DNA from: Hydractinia symbiolongicarpus
Taxonomy: Eukaryota > Cnidaria > Hydrozoa > Anthoathecata > Hydractiniidae
Length of the DNA: 64,000 bases
Direction: 5' to 3'
Assembly (NCBI RefSeq): GCF_029227915.1
Contig: NC_079877.1
Location: 7,566,001 to 7,630,000, forward strand
The notes under the pieces were generated by a model. That model saw only the letters and a program-made list of their open reading frames with translations. It was not told the origin of the DNA and did no database searches. Every line of letters starts with the position of its first letter. The stretch's first letter is position 1. Both the position numbers and the translations under genes were made by a program. Shown piece by piece: positions 29,201 through 42,828 of the stretch.

Positions 29201-31190
29201 CTGGACCCTGTGGTAGCGATTCATTTAAAAATTTAGATAAATCAGTCATTTTTACTGTGGGACGAATCCTAGCCGTTAGCGCGCGCTGAAGATATAGAGA
29301 CAGTTTCAAAAACTCCATTTCATTGTCTTTCTAACGGTGTCAATCCGTTTGAGTTAAAACGGTTGCGTCACACATTCGTACCAACATGTATTTAGTGATT
29401 TTTTTCCGATATTACTAAGTTGTATCGCTTTCAACAGTGAAACGATTGACTGTGGGACTTAATTGAACTGATTTTGGACTTTGACCTTATAAATGTTATA
29501 AGTGAGACAATTGGACTCCAAGAAATAACATTCTTCTTAATTTGACATGATTGCTGAAACTCAGCGATTACACTGGACCCTGTGGTAGCGATTCATTTAA
29601 AAATTTAGATAAATCAGTCATTTTTACTGTGGGACCAATCCTAGCCGTTAGCGCGCGCTGAAAATATAGAGACAGTTTCAAAAACTCCATTTCATTGTCT
29701 TTCTAACGGTGTCAATCCGTTTGAGTTACAACGGTTGCGTCACACATTCGTACCAACATGTATTTAGTGATTTTTTTCCGATATTACTAAGTTGTATCGC
29801 TTTCAACAGTGAAACGATTGACTGTGGGACTTAATTGAACTGATTTTGGACTTTGACCTTATAAATGTTATAAGTGAGACAATTGGACTCCAAGAAATAA
29901 CATTCTTCTTAATTTGACATGATTGCTGGAACTCAGCGATTACACTGGGCGCTGTGGTAGCGCTTTATTTAAAAATTAAGATAAATAAGTCTTTTTTTAC
30001 TGTGGGACCAATCCTTGCCGTTATCGCGCGCTAAAGAAATAGACACAGTTTCAAAAACCACATTTCATTGACTTTCTAACGGTGTCAATCTGTTTGAGTT
30101 ACAACAGTTGCGTCACATATTCGTACCAAAATGTATTTAGTGATTTTCTTCGGATATTACTAAGTTGTATCGCTTTTAACAGTGAAACGATTGACTGTGG
30201 GAATTATTTGAACTGATTCAGGACTGTGAACTTATAAATGTGATAAATGAGGCAATAGGTCTCCAAGAAATAACATTCTTCTTAATTTGACATGATTGCT
30301 GGAATTCAGCGATTACATTGGGCTCTGTGGTAGCGCTTTTTTAAAAATTTAGGTAAGTAAGTCATTTTTTACTGTGGAACCAATCCTAGCCGTTAGTTCG
30401 CGCTGAAGAAATTTCATTGACTTTCTAACGGTGTCAATCTGTTTGAGTTACAACAGTTGCGTCACATATTCGTACCAAAATGTATTTAGTGATTTTCTTC
30501 GGATATTACTAAGTTGTATCGCTTTTAACAGTGAAACGATTGACCGTGGGAATTAATTCAACTGATTCTGGACTGTGACCTTATAAATGTGATTAATGCG
30601 CCAATTATGATTCCTGGAAATCAGCGGTTACATTAGGCTCTGCGGTAGCGCTTTATTTAAAAATTTAGATAAATAAGATTTTCCTACTGTGGGACCAATC
30701 CTGGCCGTTAGCACGCGCTGAAGAAATAAATACATTCACAAAAACTACATTTCATTGATTTCTTGACGGTATAATTCCGTTTGAGTTACAACGGTTGCGT
30801 CATATATTCGTACCAACATGTATTTAGCGAAAGTATTCGGATATTACTAGGTTGCATCGCCTTTAACTGTGAAACGTTTGACTGTGCGACTTAATTGAAC
30901 TGATTTTGGACTTTGACTTATAAATGTTATAAGTGAGACAATTGGACTCCAAGAAATAACATTCTTTTTAATTTAATATGATTGCTGGAACTCAGCGATT
31001 ACACTGGGCGCTGTGGTAGCGCTTTATTTAAAAATTAAGATAAATAAGTCTTCTCTTACTGTGGGACCAATCCTAGCCATTATTGCGCGCTGAAGAAATA
31101 GAGACAGTTTCAAAAACTAAATTTCATTGATTTTCTAACGGAGTCAATCCGTTTGAGTTACAACGGTTGCGTCACAGATTCGTACCAACA
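26256..31190 (+). repeat. Higher-order repeat, 2177 bp unit
   Basis: Two full units (about 26256-28432 and 28433-30609) and a partial third run at a constant 2177 bp. The marker catcgtctttaactg or catcgcctttaactg at 26501, 28678 and 30855 gives the spacing. The unit is six monomers minus about 60 bp, because two of its monomers carry short internal deletions. One is at about 28233 (gaagaaatttcattgac), recurring at about 30410. The other is at about 28425 (gcgccaattatgattcc), recurring at about 30602. Copies look nearly identical, so the deletions predate the duplication. Confidence 0.85.
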
Positions 31191-34080
31191 TGTATTTAGT
31201 GATTTTTTTCGGATATTACTAAGTTGTATCGCTTTAAACAGTGAAACGATTGACTGTGGGACTTAATTGAACTGATTTTGGGCTTTCACCTTATAAATGT
31301 AATAAATGTGCCATTTTGACTAAAAGAAATAATATTCTTCTTAATGTGACATGATTGCTGGAACTCAGCAATTACACTGGGCGCTGTGGTAGCGCTTTGT
31401 TTAAAAGTTAAGATAAATAAGTCATTTATTACTGTGGAAACAATCCTAGCCGTTATCGCGCGCTGAAGAAGTAGAGACAGTTTCAAAAACTACATTTCAT
31501 TGATTTTCTAACGGTGTCAATCCATTTGAGTTACAACGGTTGCGTCACATATTCGTACCAACATGTATTTAGTGATTTCCTTCCGATATTACTAAGTTGT
31601 ATCGCTTTTAACAGTGAAACGATTGACCGTGGGAATTAATTCAACTGATTCTGGACTGGGACCTTATAAATTTGATTAATGCGCCAATTGGTCTCCAAGG
31701 AATAACATTCTTCTTAATTTGATATGATTCCTGGAATTCAGCGGTTACATTAGGCTCTGCGGTAGCGCTTTATTTAAAAATTTAGATGAATAAGTCATTT
31801 TTTACTGTGGGACCAATCCTAGCCGTTAGTTTGCGCTGAAGAAGTAGAGACAGCTTCAAAAAGTACATTTCATTGACTTTCTAACGGTGTCAATCCGTTT
31901 GAGTTGCAACGGTTGGGTCACATATTCGTACCAACATGTATTTAGCGAAATTTTTCGGATATTACTAGGTTGCATCGTTCTAACAGTGAAACGATTGACT
32001 GTGGGACTTAATTGAACTGATTCTGGACTGTGACCTTATAAATGTGATTAATGCGCCAATTATGATTCCTGGAATTCAGCGGTTACATTAGGCTCTGCGG
32101 TAGCGCTTTATTTAAAAATTTAGATAAATAAGATTTTCCTACTGTGGGACCAATCCTGGCCGTTAGCACGCGCTGAAGAAATAAATACATTCACAAAAAC
32201 TACATTTCATTGATTTCTTGGCGGTATAATTCCGTTTGAGTTACAACGGTTGCGTCATATATTCGTACCAACATGTATTTAGCGAAAGTATTCGGATATT
32301 ACTAGGTTGCATCGCCTTTAACTGTGAAACGTTTGACTGTGCGACTTAATTGAACTGATTTTGGACTTTGACTTATAAATGTTATAAGTGAGACAATTGG
32401 ACTCCAAGAAATAACATTCTTTTTAATTTGACATGATTGCTGGAACTCAGCGATTACACTGGGCGCTGTGGTAGCGCTTTATTTAAAAATTAAGATAAAT
32501 AAGTCTTCTCTTACTGTGGGACCAATCCTAGCCATTATTGCGCGCTGAAGAAATAGAGACAGTTTCAAAAACTAAATTTCATTGATTTTCTAACGGAGTC
32601 AATCCGTTTGAGTTACAACGGTTGCGTCACAGATTCGTACCAACATGTATTTAGTGATTTTTTTCGGATATTACTAAGTTGTATCGCTTTAAACAGTGAA
32701 ACGATTGACTGTGGGACTTAATTGAACTGATTTTGGGCTTTCACCTTATAAATGTAATAAATGTGCCATTTTGACTAAAAGAAATAATATTCTTCTTAAT
32801 GTGACATGATTGCTGGAACTCAGCAATTACACTGGGCGCTGTGGTAGCGCTTTGTTTAAAAGTTAAGATAAATAAGTCATTTATTACTGTGGAAACAATC
32901 CTAGCCGTTATCGCGCGCTGAAGAAGTAGAGACAGTTTCAAAAACTACATTTCATTGATTTTCTAACGGTGTCAATCCATTTGAGTTACAACGGTTGCGT
33001 CACATATTCGTACCAACATGTATTTAGTGATTTCCTTCCGATATTACTAAGTTGTATCGCTTTTAACAGTGAAACGATTGACCGTGGGAATTAATTCAAC
33101 TGATTCTGGACTGTGACCTTATAAATTTGATTAATGCGCCAATTGGTCTCCAAGGAATAACATTCTTCTTAATTTGATATGATTCCTGGAATTCAGCGGT
33201 TACATTAGGCTCTGCGGTAGCGCTTTATTTAAAAATTTAGATGAATAAGTCATTTTTTACTGTGGGACCAATCCTAGCCGTTAGTTTGCGCTGAAGAAGT
33301 AGAGACAGCTTCAAAAAGTACATTTCATTGACTTTCTAACGGTGTCAATCCGTTTGAGTTGCAACGGTTGGGTCACATATTCGTACCAACATGTATTTAG
33401 CGAAATTTTTCGGATATTACTAGGTTGCATCGTTCTAACAGTGAAACGATTGACTGTGGGACTTAATTGAACTGATTCTGGACTGTGACCTTATAAATGT
33501 GATTAATGCGCCAATTATGATTCCTGGAATTCAGCGGTTACATTAGGCTCTGCGGTAGCGCTTTATTTAAAAATTTAGATAAATAAGATTTTCCTACTGT
33601 GGGACCAATCCTGGCCGTTAGCACGCGCTGAAGAAATAAATACATTCACAAAAACTACATTTCATTGATTTCTTGGCGGTATAATTCCGTTTGAGTTACA
33701 ACGGTTGCGTCACATATTCGTACCAACATGTATTTAGCGAAAGTATTCGGATATTACTAGGTTGCATCGCCTTTAACTGTGAAACGTTTGACTGTGCGAC
33801 TTAATTGAACTGATTTTGGACTTTGACCTTATAAATGTTATAAGTGAGACAATTGGACTCCAAGAAATAACATTCTTTTTAATTTGACATGATTGCTGGA
33901 ACTCAGCGATTACACTGGGCGCTGTGGTAGCGCTTTATTTAAAAATTAAGATAAATAAGTCTTCTCTTACTGTGGGACCAATCCTAGCCATTATTGCGCG
34001 CTGAAGAAATAGAGACAGTTTCAAAAACTAAATTTCATTGATTTTCTAACGGAGTCAATCCGTTTGAGTTACAACGGTTG
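30560..34080 (+). repeat. Higher-order repeat, 1455 bp unit
   Basis: Two full units (about 30560-32014 and 32015-33469) and about 600 bp of a third run at 1455 bp, four monomers minus one short deletion. The marker gcgccaattatgattcc lies at about 30599, 32054 and 33509. I noted only a handful of differences by eye, for example cttgacgg at 30764 against cttggcgg at 32219. This unit is built from part of the neighbouring 2177 bp unit plus a new monomer. Confidence 0.85.
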
Positions 34081-36510
34081 CGTCACATATTCGTACCAAC
34101 ATGTATTTAGTGATTTTCTTCCGATATTACTAAGTTGTATCGCTTTCAACAGTGAAACGATTGACTGTGGGAATTATTTGAACTGATTCAGGTCTGTGAC
34201 CTTGTAAATGTGATGAATGAGGCAATAGGTCTCCAAGGAATAACATTCTTCTTAATTTGACATGATTGCCGGAACTCAGCGATTACACTGGACCCTGTTG
34301 TAGCGATTCATTTAAAAATTTAAATAAATAAGTCATTTTTACTGTGGGTCCAATCCTAGCCGTCGGCGCTCGCTGAAGATATAGAGACAGTTTCAAAAAC
34401 TCCATTTCATTGACTTTCTAACGGTGTCAATGCGTTTGATTTACAACGGTTGCGTCACATAATCGTACCAACATGTATTTAGTGATTTTCTTCCGATATT
34501 ACTAAGTTGTATCGCTTTCAACAGTGAAACGATTGACCGTGGGAATTAATTCAACTGATTCTGGACTGTGACCTTATAAATGTGATTAATGCGCCAATTG
34601 GTCTCCAAGGAATAACATTCTTCTTAATTTGATATGATTGCTGGAATTCAGCGGTTATATTAGGCTCTGCAGTAGCGCTTTATTTAAAAATTTAGATAAA
34701 TAAGATTTTCCCACTGTGGGACCAATCCTGGCCGTTAGCACGTACTGAAGAAATAAAAACATTCTCAAAAACTACATTTCATTGATTTCTTGGCGGTATA
34801 ATTCCGTTTGAGTTACAACGGTTGCGTCACATATTCGTACCAACATGTATTTAGCGAAAGTATTCGGATATTACTAGGTTGCATCGCTTTTAACTGTGAA
34901 ACGTTTGACTGTGCGACTTAATTGAACTGCTTTTGGACTTTGACCTTATAAATGTTATAAGTGAGACAATTGGACTCCAAGAAATAACATTCTTCTTAAT
35001 TTGACATGATTGCTGGAACTCAGCGATTACACTGGGCGCTGTTGTAGCGCTTTATTTAAAAATTAAGATGAATAAGTCATTTTTTACTGTGGGACCAATC
35101 CTAGCCGTTAGTTTGCGCTGAAGAAGTAGAGACAGCTTCAAAAAGTACATTTCATTGACTTTCTAACGGTGTCAATCCGTTTGAGTTGCAACGGTTGGGT
35201 CACATATTCGTACCAACATGTATTTAGCGAAATGTTTCGGATATTACTAGGTTGCATCGTTCTAACAGTGAAACGATTGACTGTGGGACTTAATTGAACT
35301 GATTCTGGACTGTGACCTTATAAATGTGATTAATGCGCCAATTATGATTCCTGGAATTCAGCGGTTACATTAGGCTCTGCGGTACCGCTTTATTTAAAAA
35401 TTTAGATAAATAAGATTTTCCTACTGTGGGACCAATCCTGGCCGTTAGCACTCGCTGAAGAAATAAATACATTCACAAAAACTACATTTCATTGATTTCT
35501 TGGCGGTATAATTCTGTTTGAGTTACAACGGTTGCGTCACATATTCGTACCAACATGTATTTAGCGAAAGTATTCGGATATTACTAGGTTGCATCGCCTT
35601 TAACTGTGAAACGTTTGACTGTGCGACTTAATTGAACTGATTTTGGACTTTGACCTTATAAATGGTATAAGTGAGACAATTGGACTCCAAGAAATAACAT
35701 TCTTTTTAATTTGACATGATTGCTGGAACTCAGCGATTACACTGGGCGCTGTGGTAGCGCTTTATTTAAAAATTAAGATAAATAAGTCTTCTCTTACTGT
35801 GGGACCAATCCTAGCCATTATTGCGCGCTGAAGAAATAGAGACAGTTTCAAAAACTAAATTTCATTGATTTTCTAACGGAGTCAATCCGTTTGAGTTACA
35901 ACGGTTGCGTCACATATTCGTACCAACATGTATTTAGTGATTTTCTTCCGATATTACTAAGTTGTATCGCTTTCAACAGTGAAACGATTGACTGTGGGAA
36001 TTATTTGAACTGATTCAGGTCTGTGACCTTGTAAATGTGATGAATGAGGCAATAGGTCTCCAAGGAATAACATTCTTCTTAATTTGACATGATTGCCGGA
36101 ACTCAGCGATTACACTGGACCCTGTTGTAGCGATTCATTTAAAAATTTAAATAAATAAGTCATTTTTACTGTGGGTCCAATCCTAGCCCTCGGCGCTCGC
36201 TGAAGATATAGAGACAGTTTCAAAAACTCCATTTCATTGACTTTCTAACGGTGTCAATGCGTTTGATTTACAACGGTTGCGTCACATAATCGTACCAACA
36301 TGTATTTAGTGATTTTCTTCCGATATTACTAAGTTGTATCGCTTTCAACAGTGAAACGATTGACCGTGGGAATTAATTCAACTGATTCTGGACTGTGACC
36401 TTATAAATGTGATTAATGCGCCAATTGGTCTCCAAGGAATAACATTCTTCTTAATTTGATATGATTGCTGGAATTCAGCGGTTACATTAGGCTCTGCAGT
36501 AGCGCTTTAT
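33240..36510 (+). repeat. Higher-order repeat, 1827 bp unit
   Basis: About 33240-35066 recurs from 35067 to about 36510 at 1827 bp, five monomers minus one short deletion. Markers are gcgccaattatgattcc at 33509 and 35336, and the word gaattatttgaactgattc at 34171 and 35998. It extends the 1455 bp unit by one extra monomer, which suggests stepwise growth of HOR length along the array. Confidence 0.8.
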
Positions 36511-37259
36511 TTAAAAATTAAGATAAATAAGTCTTCTCTTACTGTGGGACCAATCCTAGCCATTATTGCGCGCTGAAGAAATAGAGACAGTTTCAAAAAC
36601 TAAATTTCATTGATTTTCTAACGGAGTCAATCCGTTTGAGTTACAACGGTTGCGTCACATATTCGTACCAACATGTATTTAGTGATTTTCTTCCGATATT
36701 ACTAAGTTGTATCGCTTTCAACAGTGAAACGATTGACTGTGGGAATTATTTGAACTGATTCAGGTCTGTGACCTTGTAAATGTGATGAATGAGGCAATAG
36801 GTCTCCAAGGAATAACATTCTTCTTAATTTGACATGATTGCCGGAACTCAGCGATTACACTGGACCCTGTTGTAGCGATTCATTTAAAAATTTAAATAAA
36901 TAAGTCATTTTTACTGTGGGTCCAATCCTAGCCCTCGGCGCTCGCTGAAGATATAGAGACAGTTTCAAAAACTCCATTTCATTGACTTTCTAACGGTGTC
37001 AATGCGTTTGATTTACAACGGTTGCGTCACATAATCGTACCAACATGTATTTAGTGATTTTCTTCCGATATTACTAAGTTGTATCGCTTTCAACAGTGAA
37101 ACGATTGACCGTGGGAATTAATTCAACTGATTCTGGACTGTGACCTTATAAATGTGATTAATGCGCCAATTGGTCTCCAAGGAATAACATTCTTCTTAAT
37201 TTGATATGATTGCTGGAATTCAGCGGTTACATTAGGCTCTGCAGTAGCGCTTTATTTAA
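35770..37259 (+). repeat. Tandem duplication of a 745 bp dimer (second locus)
   Basis: Two units of 745 bp (about 35770-36514 and 36515-37259) each hold one class E-like monomer (gaattatttgaactgattcaggtctg, at 35998 and 36743) and one class B monomer. The copies look identical by eye. They lie at the distal end of the 1827 bp HOR. They are unrelated in monomer content to the 745 bp duplication at 5.9-7.4 kb. Confidence 0.8.
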
Positions 37260-40200
37260 AAATTTAGATAAATAAGATTTTCCCACTGTGGGACCAATCC
37301 TGGCCGTTAGCACGTACTGAAGAAATAAAAACATTCTCAAAAACTACATTTCATTGATTTCTTGGCGGTATAATTCCGTTTGAGTTACAACGGTTGCGTC
37401 ACATATTCGTACCAACATGTATTTAGCGAAATTTTTCGGATATTACTAGGTTGCATCGTTCTAACAGTGAAACGATTGACTGTGGGACTTAATTGAACTA
37501 ACTTTGGACTTTGACCCCATAAGTGTGATAAATGAGACAATTGGACTCCAAGGAAGAACATTCTTCTTAATTTGACATGATTGCCGGAACTCAGCAATTA
37601 CACTGGACCCAGTGGTAGCGATTCATTAAAAAATTTAAATAAAAAAGTCATGTTTACTGTGGGACCAATCCTAGCCGTTAGCGCGCGCTGAAGAAATGGA
37701 GACAGTTTCTAAAACTAAATTTCATTGATTTTCTAACGGTGTCAATCCGTTTGAGTTACAACGGTTGCGTCACACATTCGTGCCAACATGTATTTAGTGA
37801 TTTTTTTCCGATATTACTAAGTTGTATCGCTTTCAACAGTGAAACGATTGACTGTGGGACTTAATTGAACTGATTTTGGACTTTGACCTTATAAATGTGA
37901 TAAATGAGTCATTTTGACTACAAGAAATGATATTCTTCTTAATTTGACATGATTGCTGGAACTCAGCGATTACACTGTGCGCTGTGGTAGCGCTTTGTTT
38001 AAAAGTTAAGATAAATAAGTCATTTAATACTGTGGAAACAATCCTAGCCGTTATCGCGCGCTGAAAAAGTAGAGACAGTTTCAAAAACTACATTTCATTG
38101 ACTTTCTAACGGTATCAATCCGTTTGAGTTACAACGGTTGCGTCACATATTCGTACCAACATGTATTTAGTGATTTCCTTCCGATATTACTAAGTTGTAT
38201 CGCTTTCAACAGTGTAACAATTGACCGTGGGAATTAATTCAACTGATTCTGGACTGTGACCTTATAAATGTGATTAATGCGCCAATTGATCTCCAAGGAA
38301 TAACATTCTTCTTAATTTGATATGATTCCTGGAATTCAGCGGTTACATTAGGCTCTGCGGTAGCGCTTTATTTAAAATTTTAGATAAATAAGATTTTCCT
38401 ACTGTGGAACCAATCCTGGCCGTTAGCACGTGCTGAAGAAATAAATACATTCACAAAAACTACATTTCATTGATTTCTTGGCGGTATAATTCCGTTTGAG
38501 TTACAACGGTTGCGTCACATATTCGTATCAACATGTATTTAGCGAAAGTATTCGGATATTACTAGGTTGCATCGCCTTTAACTGTGAAACGTTTGACTGT
38601 GCGACTTAGTTGAACTGATTTTGGACTTTGACCTTATAAATGTTATAAGTGAGACAATTGGACTCCAAGAAATAACATTCGTTTTAATTTGACATGATTG
38701 CTGGAACTCAGCGATTACACTGGGCGCTGTGGTAGCGCTTTATTTAAAAATTAAGATAAATAAGTCTTCTCTTACTGTGGGACCAATCCTAGCCATTATT
38801 GCGCGCTGAAGAAATAGAGACAGTTTCAAAAACTAAATTTCATTGGTTTTCTAACGGAGTCAATCCGTTTGAGTTACAACGGTTGCGTCACAGATTCGTA
38901 CCAACATGTATTTAGTAATTTTTTTCGGATATTACTAAGTTGTATCGCTTTTAACAGTGAAACGATTGACTGTGGGACTTAATTGAACTGATTTTGAGCT
39001 TTCACCTTATAAATGTAATAAATGTGCCATTTTGACTAAAAGAAATAACATTCTTCTTAATGTGACATGATTGCTGGAACTCAGCAATTACACTGGGCGC
39101 TGTGGTAGCGCTTTGTTTAAAAGTTAAGATAAAAAAGTCATTTATTACTGTGGAAACAATCCTAGCCGTTATCGCGCGCTGAAGAAGTAGAGACAGTTTC
39201 AAAAACTACATTTCATTGATTTTCTAACGGTGTCAATCCGTTTGAGTTACAACGGTTGCGTCACATATTCGTACCAACATGTATTTAGTGATTTCCTTCC
39301 GATATTACTAAGTTGTATCGCTTTTAACAGTGAAACGATTGACCGTGGGAATTAATTCAACTGATTCTGGACTGTGACCTTATAAATGTGATTAATGCGC
39401 CAATTGGTCTCCAAGGAATAACATTCTTCTTTATTTGATATGATTCCTGGAATTCAGCGGTTACATTAGGCTCTGCGGTAGCGCTTTATTTAAAAATTTA
39501 GAGAAATAAGATTTTCCTACTGTGGGACCAATCCTGGCCGTTAGCACGCGCTGAAGAAATAAAGACATTCTTAAAAACTACATTTCATTGATTTCTTGGC
39601 GGTATAATTCCGTTTGAGTTACAACGGTTGCGTCACATATTCGTACCAACATGTATTTAGCGATATTTTTCTGATATTACTAGGTTGCATCGCTTCTAAC
39701 AGTGAAACGATTGACTGTGGGACTTAATTGAACTAACTTTGGACTGTGACCTCATAAGTGTGATAAATGAGAGAATTGGACCCCAAGAAAGAACATTCTT
39801 CTTAATTTGACACGATTGCCAGAACTCAGCGATTACACTGGACCCAGTGGTAGCGATTCATTTAAAAGTTTAGATAAATAAGTCATTTTTTACTGTGGGA
39901 CCAATCCTAGCCGTTATCACGCGCTGAAGAAATAGAGACAGTTTCTAAAACTAAATTTCATTGATTTTCTAACGGAGTCCATCCGTTTGAGTTACAACGG
40001 TTGCGTCACATATTCGTACCAACATGTATTTAGTGATTTTTTTCCGATATTACTAAGTTGTATCGCTTTCAACAGTGAAACGATTGACTGTGGGAATTAT
40101 TTGAAATGATTCAGGTCTCTGACCTTATAAATGTTATAAGTGAGACAATTGGACTCCAAGAAATAACATTCTTCTTAATTTGACATGATTGCTGGAACTC

Positions 40201-42653
40201 AGCGATTACACTGGGCGCTGTGGTAGCGCTTTATTTAAAAATTAAGATGAATAAGTCATTTTTTACTGTGGGACCAATCCTAGCCGTTAGTTTGCGCTGA
40301 AGAAGTAGAGACAGCTTCAAAAAGTACATTTCATTGACTTTCTAACGGTGCCAATCCGTTTGAGTTGCAACGGTTGGGTCACATATTCGTACCAACATGT
40401 ATTTAGCGAAATTTTTCGGATATTACTAGGTTGCATCGTTCTAACAGTGAAACGATTGACTGTGGGACTTAATTGAACTAACTTTGGACTTTGACCAAAT
40501 AAGTGTGATAAATGAGACAATTGGACTCCAAGAAAGAACATTCTTCTTAGTTTGACATGATTGCCGGAACTCAGCAATTACACTGGACCCAGTGGTAGCG
40601 ATTCATTAAAAAATTTAAATAAAAAAGTCATTTTTACTGTGGGACCAATCCTAGCCGTTAGCGCGCGCTGAAGATATTGAGACAGTTTCAAAAACTCCAT
40701 TTCATTGACTTTCAAACGGTGTCAATCCGTTTGAGTTACAACGGTTGCGTCACACATTGGTACCAACATGTATTTAGTGATATTTTTCCGATATTACTAA
40801 GTTGTATCGCTTTCAACAGTGAAACGATTGACTGTGGGACTTAATTGAACTGATTTTGGACTTTGACCTTATAAATCTTATAACTGAGACAATTCGACTC
40901 CAAGAAATAACATTCTTCTTAATTTGACATGATTGCTGGAACTCAGTGATTACACTAGGCGCTGTGGTAGCGCTTTATTTAAAAATTAAGATAAATAAGC
41001 CTTTTTTACTGTGGGACCAATCCTAGCCGTTATCGCGCGCTGAAGAAATAGAGACAGTTTCAAAAACCACATTTCATTGACTTTCTAACGGTGTCAATCC
41101 GTTTGAGTTAGAACAGTTGCGTCACATAATCGTACCAAAATGTATTTAGTGATTTTCTTCGGATATTCCTAAGTTGTATCGCTTTTAACAGTGAAACGAT
41201 TGACTGTGAGAATTATTTGAACTGATTCAGGACTGTGACCTTATAAATGTGATAAATGAGGGAAAAGGTCTCCAAGGAATAACATTCTTCTTAATTTAAC
41301 ATGATTGCTGGAATTCAGCGATTACATTAGGCTCTGTGGTAACCTTTTTTTAAAAATTTAGATAAATAAGTCATTTTTTACAGTGGGACCAATCCTAGCC
41401 GTTAGTTCGCGCTGAAGAAATAGAGACAGTTTCAAAAACTCCATTTCATTGACTTTCTAACGGTGTCAATGCGTTTGATTTACAACGGTTGCGTCACACA
41501 TTGGTACCAACATGTATTTAGTGATATTTTTCCGATATTACTAAGTTGTATCGCTTTCAACAGTGAAACGATTGACTGTGGGACTTAATTGAACTGATTC
41601 AGGTCTGTGACCTTGTAAATGTGATGAATGAGGCAATAGGTCTCCAAGGAATAACATTCTTCTTAATTTGACATGATTGCTGGAATTCAGCGGTTACATT
41701 AGTCTCTGCAGTAGCGCTTTATTTAAAAATTTAGATAAATAAGATTTTCCCAGTGTGGGACCAATCCTGCCCGTTAGCACGTGCTGAGGAAATAAAAACA
41801 TTCTCAAAAACTACATTTCATTGATTTCTTGGCGGTATAATTCCGTTTGAGTTACAACGGTTGCGTCACATATTCGTACCAACATGTATTTAGCGAAAGT
41901 ATTCGGATATTACTAGGTTGCATCGCTTTTAACTGTGAAACGTTTGACTGTGCGACTTAATTAAACTGCTTTTGGACTTTGACCTTATAAATGTTATAAG
42001 TGAGACAATTGGACTCCAAGAAATAACATTCTTCTTAATTTGACATGATTGCTGGAACTCAGCGATTACACTGGGCGCTGTGGTAGCGCTTTATTTAAAA
42101 ATTAAGATGAATAAGTCATTTTTTACTGTGGGACCAATCCTAGCCGTTAGTTTGCGCTGAAGAAGTAGAGACAGCTTCAAAAAGTACATTTCATTGACTT
42201 TCTAACGGTGTCAATCCGTTTGAGTTGCAACGGTTGGGTCACATATTCGTACCAACATGTATTTAGCGAAATTTTTCGGATATTACTAGGTTGCATCGTT
42301 CTAACAGTGAAACGATTGACTGTGAGACTTAATTGAACTAACTTTGGACTTTGACCCCATAAGTGTGATAAATGAGACAATTCGACTCCAAGAAAGAACA
42401 TTCTTCTTAATTTGACATGATTGCCGGAACTCAGCGATTACACTTGGCGCTGTGGTAGCGCTTTATTTAAAAATTAAGATAAATAAGTCTTTTTTTACTG
42501 TGGGACCAATCCTAGCCGTTATCGCGCGCTGAAGAAATAGAGACAGTTTCAAAAACCATATTTCATTGACTTTCTAACGGTGTCAATCCGTTTGAGTTAC
42601 AACAGTTGCGTCACATATTCGTACCAAAATGTATTTAGCGAAAGTATTCTGAT
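37260..42653 (+). repeat. Satellite, mixed monomers next to the retrotransposon
   Basis: About fourteen monomers of all classes lie here without one dominating HOR. A segment of about 440 bp (40130-40570) recurs at 41990-42430 at 1860 bp. The last monomer joins a class E-like front (acaacagttgcgtcac, ccaaaatgtatttag) to a class C gcgaaagtattctgat, then breaks at about 42653 into the retrotransposon tail. No host gene is visible. Confidence 0.75.
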
Positions 42654-42676
42654 TTCTTTTCTTTTCTTTTCTTTTC
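42654..42676 (-). repeat. Terminal (GAAAA)n microsatellite tail
   Basis: On the plus strand it is TT followed by four CTTTT units and a final C. In the sense of the element it is GAAAA repeated four times, ending GAAA before satellite DNA. Short tandem repeats rather than plain poly(A) at the 3' end are typical of CR1, L2 and RTE-type non-LTR elements. This marks the priming end of the insertion. Confidence 0.85.
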
Positions 42677-42828
42677 AATTTATTTAAAGTCGATTATTCA
42701 CATATTTACAATAGTTTCCAAAAAAAAGTAATTAAGAAAGCTAATCTAAATCGACTAAATTTTTTTTATGTTTACAATTAAATAAAATCATTTTTTTTAT
42801 ATATATAAACAATAATAACAACAAAGTT
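42677..42828 (-). other. 3' UTR of the retrotransposon
   Basis: About 150 bases lie between the ORF2 stop and the terminal repeat. They are very AT-rich, with long T runs on the plus strand (for example 42759-42766 and 42791-42798) and a short TA run near 42799-42807. No hairpin stands out. In CR1/L2-like elements this region is recognised by the element's own reverse transcriptase, which is known for the family rather than visible here. Confidence 0.7.
42679..42684 (-). promoter_or_regulatory. Polyadenylation-type signal AATAAA
   Basis: On the minus strand the element reads AATAAATTGAAAAG, with AATAAA two bases before the terminal (GAAAA)n repeat. This is the canonical animal poly(A) signal. 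Given the AT-rich context it could be fortuitous, but its position at the very 3' end is what a transcribed element would show. Confidence 0.45.

Larger units (their letters stand above)
1..42653 (+). repeat. Satellite array, left arm (about 373 bp monomer)
   Basis: The same block recurs every 372-373 bp, always in the same orientation, with no unrelated DNA between copies. A convenient phase marker is the word catgtatttagtga, followed by cgatattactaagttgtatcgc, the actgtgggactt word, ttataaatgt and aacggtgtcaatccg. Monomers fall into classes visible by eye: (A) gtcattttgactacaagaaatgac; (B) gcgccaattggtctccaagg with tggcggtataattccg; (C) gcgaaagtattcgg with gttataagtgagacaattgg; (D) cataagtgtgataaatgag with accctgtggtagcgattc; (E) ggaattatttgaactgattc. 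Base composition is AT-rich apart from a CpG-bearing gcgcgctgaag block. I found no rRNA, tRNA, telomere repeat or host gene in this arm. Whether it is centromeric, pericentromeric or another heterochromatic satellite cannot be seen from sequence alone. Confidence 0.97.
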
